This document shows, piece after piece, positions 7,621 to 15,443 of a stretch of 45,140 bases of DNA (within the stretch, counting starts at the first letter, position 1; every line of letters starts with the position of its first letter). The stretch spans positions 253,437-298,576 of the forward strand of contig CAJTLU010000002.1 of NCBI GenBank assembly GCA_910577175.1, given 5' to 3'. The position numbers and the translations under genes were made by a program. The notes below the pieces were generated by a model. That model searched no databases, was not told the origin of the DNA, and saw nothing but the letters and a program-made list of their open reading frames with translations. Origin of the DNA: an uncultured Lachnospiraceae bacterium. GTDB taxonomy: Bacteria; Bacillota; Clostridia; Lachnospirales; Lachnospiraceae.

Positions 7621-8625
7621 ATGAAAGAGATAGTATTTGACGATAGTTTCAGAGGAAATCGATACATAGTCCAAAACGGTAAGGTTTTGGTAGAAAAGGC
7701 AGCCGGATTTGCTGATTTGCCAAATGAAATCCCGAATACAACCGACACAAGATTTGCGAGCGCGTCAGCGGGAAAGGTGTTTGTTGCGACAGGCATCCTG
7801 CAGCTGATTGAACAGGGGAAAATAGAATTTGAGAATACCTTAGGGGAGCTTCTGCATATTGAGTTTCATCAGGTTGACAAGGAGGTTACCGTAAGACAGC
7901 TTTTAACCCATACGTCGGGTGTTCCGGATTATTTTGACGAAAGCGTTATGGACGAATACGAAGAGCTATGGGTAGATTATCCGAATTATAAAATCAGGCA
8001 CAACCGTGATTTGCTTCCGTTGTTTATCAATAAGCCGATGATGTATCCGAAGGGCGAAAGGTTTCAATACAATAATACCGGTTATGTATTGCTTGCAATG
8101 ATATTGGAAGAGGTTACCGGAATGTCTTTTGACGAATATCTGAAGAGAAATGTGTTTGATGTATGCGGTATGACTTCAACCGGCTATTATGAGCTGGACA
8201 AGCTGCCGTCCCGGTGTGCGAATCACTACATTTATTGTGACGGAACAAATGAATACCGTACTAACATATTTTCTGTTGATGCGAAAGGGACAGGCGCGGG
8301 CGGCGCATTTATTACGGTAAAGGATATCGTCAGCTTTTGGACTGCCTTGTCAGAAGGAAAGCTGCTTTCAAAGGAATTGGTTTCCGAGATGCTTAGTAAG
8401 CAGAGCGGCGACGGCTCTGATGCAGAGGAGGGATACTACGGCTATGGCGTATGGATTATGGATAATCCTGCGGGAAAGGATCTTGCATATTTCCAGGGCT
8501 GTGACCCTGGCGTCAGCTTTTTTTCAGAGTATAATCCGAATAACGGTATCATTTCCGTGCTGGTAAGCAATTACGGAGATGATGTCTGGAAGGAAATGAG
8601 GAAGATAAGAGAAGCGCTTTATTAG
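7621..8625 (+). CDS. Serine hydrolase of the beta-lactamase (class C-like) family
   Basis: This PF00144-type protein belongs with esterases, D-amino-acid peptidases and class C-like beta-lactamases. The SxxK nucleophile motif is S49-A-G-K52, the YxN motif is Y150-N-N152, and the family landmark LLTHTSGVPDY is near residue 95. There is no signal peptide, so the 334-residue protein should be cytoplasmic, which argues against a role as a secreted antibiotic-resistance enzyme. The AAGAGG ribosome binding site lies directly against the ATG. Gaps on both sides are short (48 and 24 bp). Substrate is unknown. Confidence 0.85.
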   Translation: MKEIVFDDSFRGNRYIVQNGKVLVEKAAGFADLPNEIPNTTDTRFASASAGKVFVATGILQLIEQGKIEFENTLGELLHIEFHQVDKEVTVRQLLTHTSGVPDYFDESVMDEYEELWVDYPNYKIRHNRDLLPLFINKPMMYPKGERFQYNNTGYVLLAMILEEVTGMSFDEYLKRNVFDVCGMTSTGYYELDKLPSRCANHYIYCDGTNEYRTNIFSVDAKGTGAGGAFITVKDIVSFWTALSEGKLLSKELVSEMLSKQSGDGSDAEEGYYGYGVWIMDNPAGKDLAYFQGCDPGVSFFSEYNPNNGIISVLVSNYGDDVWKEMRKIREALY

Positions 8626-8649
8626 GGAGATGGGCGGAGTGAAGCGAAT

Positions 8650-8970
8650 GTGAGTGATAGGAAGAAAGAATTTTTAGAACAGTTTCTTTTTCAAATGGAA
8701 GAATTGCAAAAGAAAAGTGATAGAAACGCGGTAGTTTATGATGAATATGGAGCGTATAATAAAGTCATATATATTGAAAATGTAATAGTAGAAGCAAGGG
8801 AACTGATTAAACACGGAGAGAATAGAATCGCGTTAGAAAATATGTTGGAAAATATAAATGAGGTAGGAATTGCGCTTGATACAGATACGATTACCTTAGC
8901 CCGGAAGGCATTTGGAGAAACTATTTCTCCTGATATTGAAGAACTGTTGAACGCGATGACGTGCAAGTGA
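8650..8970 (+). CDS. Small orphan protein, resembles MafI-type immunity proteins
   Basis: The 106-residue, mainly helical, acidic protein starts at a GTG with a GGAG about 10 nt upstream. The stretch ARELIKHGENRIALENMLEN resembles the helical core of small immunity proteins of polymorphic toxin systems (MafI/SMI-like), but that is recognition by pattern only. No toxin gene, Rhs core or secretion signal lies next to it. Its codon use is more AT-rich than that of the flanking genes, which hints at separate ancestry. Alternative: a conserved protein of unknown function in a small operon with the serine hydrolase before it. Confidence 0.6.
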   Translation: MSDRKKEFLEQFLFQMEELQKKSDRNAVVYDEYGAYNKVIYIENVIVEARELIKHGENRIALENMLENINEVGIALDTDTITLARKAFGETISPDIEELLNAMTCK

Positions 8971-9004
8971 CAGATGAGAAATTAAAAAGGAGGAGCAATT
9001 TCAT

Positions 9005-9757
9005 ATGGATACCCGCAAGATTACAGAAGCTTATTATTCCTGTTGGCTTGGTTCGTCTGAGAATCTGTTTTCTTCCAGTCAGGCTGTCACCTGGCTTTAT
9101 GCAACAGAGCGGAATAAGGTGCAGACCGGCTACGGACAGCAGTTTGACCTGTGGGCACTTGTAACATCCGATAGGCTGTTTCTTTCCTATGGCGATGCAG
9201 CCAGCGCTAAAATAGAGGAATTAAAGGCTGTTCTGGATGGATATTGTCCGGCAGAAGAAACGGCACAGAAAATCCAAAGAGTATATGGCTGCAAACCGCA
9301 GCATAGTGTCAAGTATGTGTTCCGGCAGGCGCAGACAGACGGACAAGCAGCAAGATGTCTGCGTTCGGAGGATTATCCGGCGTATGAATGTTTTTTCCAG
9401 AAGAATAATCCGGACTGCAGGAATGTTTCCTGGCTGAGGGAATATTTTGAGGAGATGATAGCAGAAAACCTGTGCTGTGGAGTTTTTCTGGATGGCGAGC
9501 TTGTAAGCTGTACGGATTCTCCTTCGGTACCTTATATGGCGGACATGGTCAGGGAAATCGGAATCCATACGTTGACCGGGTATCGTGGAAAGGGGTATGC
9601 GAAAGAGGCCTGCAGCCTGTGTATCCGTGAGATGCTGAAAAACGGAAAGTGCCCGGTGTGGTCAGCCGATGCTGAAAATACCGGGTCACGGATACTGGCG
9701 GAATGTTCAGGATTTGCGCCCTTTGCGGATTGCCTTTTTTTAAGTCTGGTCCAGTGA
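9005..9757 (+). CDS. GNAT family N-acetyltransferase
   Basis: The C-terminal half has the acetyl-CoA pyrophosphate loop in the form TGYRGKGYAKEAC, preceded by the expected beta strand (EIGIHTLTGYRGKG). It would transfer an acetyl group to an unknown amine. The N-terminal 120 residues are a separate region seen in the longer GNAT proteins of Firmicutes. Length is 250 residues. AAGGAGG is placed 10 nt before the ATG. The last 18 bp overlap the end of the convergent lipoprotein gene, so no terminator separates them. Confidence 0.85.
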   Translation: MDTRKITEAYYSCWLGSSENLFSSSQAVTWLYATERNKVQTGYGQQFDLWALVTSDRLFLSYGDAASAKIEELKAVLDGYCPAEETAQKIQRVYGCKPQHSVKYVFRQAQTDGQAARCLRSEDYPAYECFFQKNNPDCRNVSWLREYFEEMIAENLCCGVFLDGELVSCTDSPSVPYMADMVREIGIHTLTGYRGKGYAKEACSLCIREMLKNGKCPVWSADAENTGSRILAECSGFAPFADCLFLSLVQ

Positions 9758-11002
9758 GAAGGTAACGGTTACATTGCTGTCGCCGAGGAGCTCTTTCAGC
9801 TGTGCCTGTGTAATGCCGTTTATTTTTCCAATCGGGGTAAGGCTCCAGGAGTTTTTATCATAGTAAATGACAAGAGAGTTTCCCTGATATAAAATAATGT
9901 CTCCCGGGCCTGTTGTGAGCTGCTCGTCATTTCTCGGAAGCGAAGTGCCGACAGGACCGACCTTTTCCATGTTGGCGTAGTCGTGCATGTCGATTGTAAC
10001 AGGAGCTTTGGACAGTAGCTCTTTCAAGGCTGCAGTTGAGGAATTGTCCGCAAGGGATGCTGTTAGAACCGTATCTCCGATGGTAAGCTTCATGGTCTCC
10101 TCCTTTTGGTTGAGTTCAAGTTCCTTTATCCAGTCCTCCAACGTACTACGGGAGGCATTGCTGGAAATACGCCTGCCGTCTTTCCAGACTGCGTCCGGCG
10201 CTAAGGAATGGAGATTGCGTGCGCTGGAGCCGACAGGACTGCTGCCGGAGGTGCAAAACGGGATAATGATTTTGCCAGAAAAGGAACCGCTTTCTAAAAA
10301 TGTGCTGATAATCTTTGGCGCCTGTCCGTGCCAGATTGGGTAGCCGATAAAAATAATATCATACGGTGCAAGGTTTTCTACGGCTCCGGAAATGGCGGGG
10401 CGTGCCTGCGGGTCACTCTGTTCGCGGTTGGCGCGGCAGTCCGAGTGATAGTCTAAATCAGCAGAGGTATACGGTATTTCCGGCAGAATTTCGTACAAAT
10501 CAGCCGTGAGGATATCACCTAACAGTGTCGCTATGTTCCCGGTATTACCTGTTGCTGAAAAATAGGCGACTAAGATTTTATTTTCCTGCTCCGGAGCCTG
10601 CGTTGGTTCCGGGGTCAGAGTTAGTGCTTGCGTTGGTTCCGGAGTCAAAGTCAGTGTCGGTGTTGGAGCCTGTGTTGGTTCCGGGGTCAAAGTCAGTGTC
10701 GGTGTTGGAGCCTGCGTCGGTTCCGGGGTCAAAGTCAGTGTCGGTGTTGGAGCCTGTGTTGGTTCCGGAGTCAAAGTCAGTGTCGGTGTTGGAGCTTGCG
10801 TCGGTTCCGTAGTTGGCGTCAGTGCTGGAGTAAGTGAGGCATCCGGCATAGGGACTGCCGTCGGTAGTAAGGAGACAGCACCGGAGGTCGGTGTATTTTC
10901 CGGAGCTAAGGCTGTGTCGTCCTGACGTTTTCCGCAGGCAGCAAGTGAAAAAATAAATACAAAAGCAAAAATAATAAAGCAGAATCGATTTCTTTTCATC
11001 AT
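9740..11002 (-). CDS. Lipoprotein with flavodoxin and cyclophilin-like domains joined by Pro/Thr repeats
   Basis: The product begins with a lipoprotein signal (hydrophobic run, then LAAC, Cys23). A Pro/Thr/Glu-rich spacer with 14-residue repeats covers residues 40-140. A flavodoxin-like domain follows (about 143-293), with the FMN phosphate loop SATGNTGNIA and GYPIWHG. The last 120 residues look like a cyclophilin-like fold (PF18050 type). It should be tethered outside the membrane with an FMN-binding redox domain. Substrate is unknown. I prefer the ATG at 11002, since GGAG lies 11 nt upstream. A GTG at 11014 overlaps the cupin stop as GTGA but contains the GGAG itself. The gene is coupled to the upstream cupin gene. 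Confidence 0.85.
   Translation of the reverse strand: MMKRNRFCFIIFAFVFIFSLAACGKRQDDTALAPENTPTSGAVSLLPTAVPMPDASLTPALTPTTEPTQAPTPTLTLTPEPTQAPTPTLTLTPEPTQAPTPTLTLTPEPTQAPTPTLTLTPEPTQALTLTPEPTQAPEQENKILVAYFSATGNTGNIATLLGDILTADLYEILPEIPYTSADLDYHSDCRANREQSDPQARPAISGAVENLAPYDIIFIGYPIWHGQAPKIISTFLESGSFSGKIIIPFCTSGSSPVGSSARNLHSLAPDAVWKDGRRISSNASRSTLEDWIKELELNQKEETMKLTIGDTVLTASLADNSSTAALKELLSKAPVTIDMHDYANMEKVGPVGTSLPRNDEQLTTGPGDIILYQGNSLVIYYDKNSWSLTPIGKINGITQAQLKELLGDSNVTVTFSLDQT
10592..10789 (-). repeat. 42-bp tandem repeats encoding the lipoprotein spacer
   Basis: Four full 14-residue units TPTLTLTPEPTQAP and a partial fifth lie between the lipobox and the flavodoxin domain. Neighbouring units are almost identical in DNA, which suggests recent expansion by slippage or recombination. 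The repeat also creates open frames on the plus strand that are not genes. Confidence 0.9.
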
Positions 11003-11010
11003 AAGGAAGT

Positions 11011-11448
11011 TCACTCCAGTCTTAAATAGGTCTCGTCGTTTACAGGCTCAAGCCATTCGTTGGAGGCTTCTTCCCCCGGTACTTCGACGGCAATATGGGA
11101 AAACCAGCTGTCCTTTTTGGCGCCGTGCCAGTGCTTTACCTCCGGCGGAATCGTAATAACTGTTCCCGCTGTAAGAGAGACAGGCGGTTTTCCTTCCTCC
11201 TGATACCAGCCCTCGCCTGCGGTGCAGAGTAAGAGCTGGCCGCCGCCGCTTCTGGCGTGATGGATATGCCAGTGGTTGCGGCAGCCCGGTTCAAAGGTAA
11301 TGTTTGCAAGAAACACCGTGGTTTCTTCCAGGTTTGTCAGTGGTTTCAGATAGGAATTGCCGGTAAAGTATTCGGAAAAGGCTTCATTTAAGCCGCCCTT
11401 TCCAAATATATTTTCTTTTTCAAAAGCTTCATAAGTTGAATGGTTCAT
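11011..11448 (-). CDS. Cupin domain protein
   Basis: The 145-residue protein has a single cupin barrel. Motif 1 is HWHIHHARSGGGQLLLCTAG, giving the metal-binding His set; motif 2 is PPEVKHWHGA. It resembles the short cupins often found with flavodoxin, carboxymuconolactone decarboxylase and aldo-keto reductase genes in gut Firmicutes, and the gene after it is indeed a flavodoxin lipoprotein. AGGAGG lies about 8 nt before the ATG. A -10-like TATACT occurs on the minus strand 43 bp upstream, but I see no good -35. Ligand and reaction are unknown. Confidence 0.85.
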   Translation of the reverse strand: MNHSTYEAFEKENIFGKGGLNEAFSEYFTGNSYLKPLTNLEETTVFLANITFEPGCRNHWHIHHARSGGGQLLLCTAGEGWYQEEGKPPVSLTAGTVITIPPEVKHWHGAKKDSWFSHIAVEVPGEEASNEWLEPVNDETYLRLE

Positions 11449-11670
11449 AAGCTGTCTGCCTCCTTTGGTGTCTTATGGAATGTCTATAGTATAATGCAGT
11501 GGGAGAAAAATAGCGAATACTTATAAGCTATCAGGTAGTATGCCTTTCAGGCATTTTGCTGCTTTTATTTTATGAAACAGCAGGAGATGATGTGATTGTG
11601 AAGAAAAGCAGGATGCCTGAAGCGGCAGTCTTTGGAACTTTCTAAGGCAGCTGAAAAATGCCCTGAAAAG

Positions 11671-11684
11671 TGCGGAAGTTCAAG
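11671..11684 (+). promoter_or_regulatory. 14-mer box upstream of the pnp promoter (copy 1 of 3)
   Basis: TGCGGAAGTTCAAG starts 51 bp before the pnp -10. Near-identical boxes occur at 29961 and 36142, also about 50 bp before a -10. GGAACTTTC lies 37 bp further upstream (11634). The function is unknown; a binding site for a regulator is one option. Confidence 0.5.
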
Positions 11685-11698
11685 AATATAAAAAATAC

Positions 11699-11727
11699 TG
11701 GCTTTTTTTTACACATTGTGGTATAAT
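11699..11727 (+). promoter_or_regulatory. Extended -10 promoter of pnp
   Basis: TATAAT at 11722 is preceded by TGG (extended -10), with a poor -35 (TGGCTT) at 17 nt. The resulting leader is about 100 nt, as expected for a gene often controlled through its own mRNA leader. Confidence 0.6.
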
Positions 11728-11835
11728 AAGAATTTAGCGGAGACTAATTCCGAGACTTCTGAAAAGCATAACGGCTCCCGGTGTGTTTTTCAGTTGTTTC
11801 GGTATCTCCGCACGAGAAATGAAAGGAGATTCAAA

Positions 11836-13923
11836 ATGGCGTATAAGAGTTTTTCAATGGAACTTGCAGGCAGGACACTGACCGTAGACATCGGCAGGGT
11901 TGCCGCACAGGCAAATGGTGCAGCTTTCATGCACTATGGTGATACGACGGTGCTTTCCACCGCAACGGCTTCGGAGAAGCCGAGGGAGGGCATTGACTTT
12001 TTCCCGTTAAGCGTAGAGTATGAGGAGAAGCTGTATTCCGTAGGTAAGATTCCGGGCGGCTTCAACCGCAGAGAGGGTAAGGCTTCCGAGAATGCGGTGC
12101 TGACTTCCCGCGTTATCGACCGGCCGATGCGTCCGCTGTTCCCGAAGGATTACAGAAATGATGTAACGATAAACAACATGGTAATGTCCGTAGACCCGGA
12201 GTGCAGCCCGGAGCTGACCGCAATGCTCGGTTCTGCAATCGCAGTAGCGATTTCTGATATTCCGTTTGACGGTCCGTGTGCAACGACCCAGGTAGGACTG
12301 ATAAACGGCGAGTTTGTATTTAATCCGAATTCTTCCCAGAACAGGGTTTCTGATTTAAAGCTTACCGTAGCGTCCACAAGAGAAAAGGTAATTATGATTG
12401 AAGCCGGTGCAAACGAGGTGCCGGAGGCTAAGATGATCGAGGCAATTTATGCAGCCCATGAAATCAACCAGAAGGTGATTGCGTTTATTGACCAGATTGT
12501 AGCAGAGTGCGGTAAGGCAAAGCATGAGTATACAAGCTGTGCGGTTCCGGAGGAATTGTTTGCAGCAATAAAGGAGCTTGTTCCGCCGGCCCAGATGGAA
12601 GAGGCGGTATTTACTGATGAGAAGCAGAAGCGCGAGGAGAACATCCGCCAGATTACGGAGAAGCTCGAGGAGGCATTCGCAGAGAATGAGGAGTGGCTTG
12701 CCGTGCTCGGAGAGGCTATTTACCAGTATCAGAAAAAGACCGTCCGCAAGATGATTTTAAAGGATCACAAGCGTCCGGATGGAAGAGAACTTACCCAGAT
12801 CCGTAAGCTTGCTGCAGAAGTAGATATTATTCCGCGGGTACACGGTTCCGCAATGTTTACGAGAGGCCAGACCCAGATTTGCAATGTTTGTACGCTGGCG
12901 CCGCTTTCTGATGCGCAGAAGCTGGACGGGCTTGACGAGAACGAAGTGTCCAAGCGCTATATGCACCACTACAATTTCCCGTCCTACTCCGTAGGTGAGA
13001 CCAAGGTTTCGAGAGGTCCGGGACGTCGTGAAATCGGTCATGGCGCGTTGGCAGAGAGAGCGCTTCTTCCGGTGCTTCCGGCTGAGGACGTGTTCCCGTA
13101 TGCCATCCGTACCGTTTCCGAGACGTTTGAGTCGAACGGCTCGACGTCCATGGCGTCTACTTGTGCTTCCTGTATGTCGCTGATGGCAGCAGGCGTACCG
13201 CTCCGCAAGATGGTAGCCGGAATTTCCTGCGGTCTTGTAACCGGAGAGACGGATGAGGATTATGTACTGCTGACCGATATCCAGGGTCTGGAGGACTTCT
13301 TCGGCGATATGGACTTTAAGGTAACCGGTACCGATGAAGGAATTACCGCGATTCAGATGGATATTAAGATTCACGGTCTGACGAGGGATATCGTAGAGGG
13401 CGCTATCGGAAGATGCCGCGAGGCAAGAATGTTTATCATGGAAAACTGCATGAAGCCAGCGATTGCCGAGCCGAGAGCAGAGGTAAGCAAGTATGCGCCG
13501 AAGATTATCCAGATTCAGATTGACCCGCAGAAGATTGGTGATGTAGTCGGACAGAGAGGAAAGACCATCAATGCGATTATTGAAGAGACCGGCGTTAAGA
13601 TTGACATTACTGATGATGGCGCAGTTTCCATCTGCGGCACGGACCCGGCAGGGATGCAGCGTGCCGTTGAGCTGATTCAGATTATCGTGACGGACTTTGA
13701 GGAAGGCCAGGTGCTGGAGGGCAAGGTTGTCAGCATTAAGGAGTTCGGCGCATTTCTTGAGTTTGCACCGGGCAAGGAGGCAATGGTCCACATCTCCAAG
13801 ATTTCAAAGGAGCGTATCAATCATGTGGAAGATGTGCTGACGTTAGGAGATGTTGTAAAGGCTGTCTGCCTTGGTAAGGATAAGATGGGAAGAATCAGCT
13901 TCAGCATTAAAGATGTAAAATAA
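11836..13923 (+). CDS. pnp: Polynucleotide phosphorylase
   Basis: PNPase is a trimeric 3'-5' phosphorolytic exoribonuclease in RNA turnover. The 695-residue product has the full layout: RNase PH domain 1 (about 12-145), linker helices, RNase PH domain 2 (about 320-540) with the ESNGSTSMAS active-site region, a KH domain (QIDPQKIGDVVGQRGKTIN), and a C-terminal S1 domain (GQVLEGKVVSIKEFGAFLEF). I chose the ATG at 11836, where GAAAGGAG lies 6 nt upstream and the protein starts as in homologues; an upstream in-frame extension to 11716 would overlap the promoter. rpsO, the usual upstream neighbour, is missing. A terminator follows. Confidence 0.97.
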   Translation: MAYKSFSMELAGRTLTVDIGRVAAQANGAAFMHYGDTTVLSTATASEKPREGIDFFPLSVEYEEKLYSVGKIPGGFNRREGKASENAVLTSRVIDRPMRPLFPKDYRNDVTINNMVMSVDPECSPELTAMLGSAIAVAISDIPFDGPCATTQVGLINGEFVFNPNSSQNRVSDLKLTVASTREKVIMIEAGANEVPEAKMIEAIYAAHEINQKVIAFIDQIVAECGKAKHEYTSCAVPEELFAAIKELVPPAQMEEAVFTDEKQKREENIRQITEKLEEAFAENEEWLAVLGEAIYQYQKKTVRKMILKDHKRPDGRELTQIRKLAAEVDIIPRVHGSAMFTRGQTQICNVCTLAPLSDAQKLDGLDENEVSKRYMHHYNFPSYSVGETKVSRGPGRREIGHGALAERALLPVLPAEDVFPYAIRTVSETFESNGSTSMASTCASCMSLMAAGVPLRKMVAGISCGLVTGETDEDYVLLTDIQGLEDFFGDMDFKVTGTDEGITAIQMDIKIHGLTRDIVEGAIGRCREARMFIMENCMKPAIAEPRAEVSKYAPKIIQIQIDPQKIGDVVGQRGKTINAIIEETGVKIDITDDGAVSICGTDPAGMQRAVELIQIIVTDFEEGQVLEGKVVSIKEFGAFLEFAPGKEAMVHISKISKERINHVEDVLTLGDVVKAVCLGKDKMGRISFSIKDVK

Positions 13924-13943
13924 ACAGCCGGAGCTGTTGTAAA

Positions 13944-13983
13944 GAGAAGGGCTGCCGTTTCCATGCAGCCCTCTTCGTTTTTC
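13944..13983 (+). terminator. Intrinsic terminator after pnp
   Basis: GAAGGGCTGC pairs with GCAGCCCTCTTC across a short loop and is followed by GTTTTT, 20 bp after the pnp stop. Confidence 0.8.
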
Positions 13984-14024
13984 GCATAGTTGCTATTTTG
14001 GCGCCATGCGGAAGAAAGGAATGT

Positions 14025-15407
14025 ATGACGGAGCAAATCGAGCAAATCAGTCTGCCGAACGGAATCCGCGTTGTACTGGAGCCGATGCCTTATGTAAAAA
14101 CGGCTGCATTCGGCATATTTGTCGGTGTGGGGTCTGTTTGTGAGACAAAGGAGAATAACGGCATTTCCCATATGATTGAGCATATGCTGTTTAAGGGAAC
14201 GAAGACCCGGAGCGCAAGGGCGCTTGCAGATATTACCGCGCGTCTTGGGGATACGGTCAATGCCTATACCGGAAAAGAATATACGGCATATTATGGCGTG
14301 ACAATTGCAGAGGAGCTTTACTGCCTGATGGAAGTGCTTTCCGATATGCTGCAGCATTCCGTATTTGAGCAGGGGGCGCTTTCCAAGGAAAAGGGAGTGA
14401 TCTGCGAAGAGATTGACATGTATAATAATTCTCCGGACGACCTGGTACATGAGCTGGCACAGAAGCGCGTATGGCAGGGACATCCGCTCGGGTTCCAGAT
14501 TTCAGGAAATAAGGGCGTGGTGCGCGGGCTTTCCAGGGACCGTGTCCTGACCTATTACCAGAGAGAATACCGCCCGGAGCGGATGGTGCTTTCGGTTGCT
14601 GGAGCCTTTGAAAAAAAGCAGGTGACAGAGCGGCTTCTGGCGCTGTTCTGCCCGCAGGGGCAAAAAGCTTCGGGCGCTTTAAAGAGAGAAAAGCACAGCT
14701 TTGATCCGCGTTACGGAAGGTATTATGAGGCAAAGACCGGTCAAGCGGAGGACATGCCGTTAAGGAGCCGGCCGGCAGCGGAGTATAAAAGGAGCTTCAG
14801 CCGTACGAAACGGGATACGTCCCAGCTTCATATGAATCTGGTATTTCCGGCGATTTCTTATCTGGATGAGCAGCGTTATGCCGCTGCAGTCTTTCATTCG
14901 GTACTGGGCGGGAGTAACAATTCGCTGCTGTTTCAGAAAATAAGAGAGGAAGAGGGGCTTGCCTATGCGGTGTATTCCTACGGCTGTCCATATGCAAAGG
15001 AAGGGCTTTTACATATTGACGCAGTAAGCGCGCCGTCCCAGGCAGAGGCAATTTTCTCTTATACGATGGAAGTATGCGGGCTTCTCAGGGAGAAGCCGGT
15101 ACCAGAGGAAACGCTGCGGACGCATAAGGCGCTCATCCGGACGGAGGCTATTTTGTCTAAGGAGAGCGTGCAGAGCCGTATGGAGGGAAACGGGCGTTCC
15201 GTCCTGCTTCGTGGGTATGTAGTTTCACAGGAGGAGGAGCTTGGGAAAATCGAGCAGGTAACGGCAGAGGAGCTGCAGAAATATGCGTGTTCGGTGCTTC
15301 GCCCGGAAAGGATGAGTATCTGTCTGGTCGGGGAAATGGGAAGTGCCGGACAGAGGCTTTTGCACAGCTTTGAACGGCTGCAGGAGCCGGAGACTGAACG
15401 TATGTAA
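14025..15407 (+). CDS. M16 family zinc peptidase (MlpA/YmxG-like)
   Basis: This is a processing-peptidase-like (pitrilysin family) protein. The inverted zinc motif HMIEH is at 49-53 and the third ligand is expected at E129 in CEEIDMY, so the catalytic site looks complete. B. subtilis keeps the same order, pnpA-ylxY-mlpA, and this gene likewise follows pnp. At 460 residues it is longer than the roughly 410-residue B. subtilis protein; a charged insert near residues 220-270 accounts for it. The ATG at 14025 has AAAGGA close upstream; a TTG at 13998 is in frame but has no ribosome binding site. Natural substrate is unknown. Confidence 0.9.
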   Translation: MTEQIEQISLPNGIRVVLEPMPYVKTAAFGIFVGVGSVCETKENNGISHMIEHMLFKGTKTRSARALADITARLGDTVNAYTGKEYTAYYGVTIAEELYCLMEVLSDMLQHSVFEQGALSKEKGVICEEIDMYNNSPDDLVHELAQKRVWQGHPLGFQISGNKGVVRGLSRDRVLTYYQREYRPERMVLSVAGAFEKKQVTERLLALFCPQGQKASGALKREKHSFDPRYGRYYEAKTGQAEDMPLRSRPAAEYKRSFSRTKRDTSQLHMNLVFPAISYLDEQRYAAAVFHSVLGGSNNSLLFQKIREEEGLAYAVYSYGCPYAKEGLLHIDAVSAPSQAEAIFSYTMEVCGLLREKPVPEETLRTHKALIRTEAILSKESVQSRMEGNGRSVLLRGYVVSQEEELGKIEQVTAEELQKYACSVLRPERMSICLVGEMGSAGQRLLHSFERLQEPETERM

Positions 15408-15443
15408 ACGATGATTAATTTATGATACAAGGAGGCTATGACA

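Noticed and set aside
10525..10837. Val/Ser- or Arg/Trp-rich repeat proteins on the plus strand
   Set aside because: They are the reverse readings of the Pro/Thr stalk of the lipoprotein.
12757..13791. 344-residue minus-strand ORF
   Set aside because: It lies wholly opposite pnp, which has all PNPase domains. The reverse frame shows no family motif and a His/Arg/Leu-rich composition typical of a shadow.
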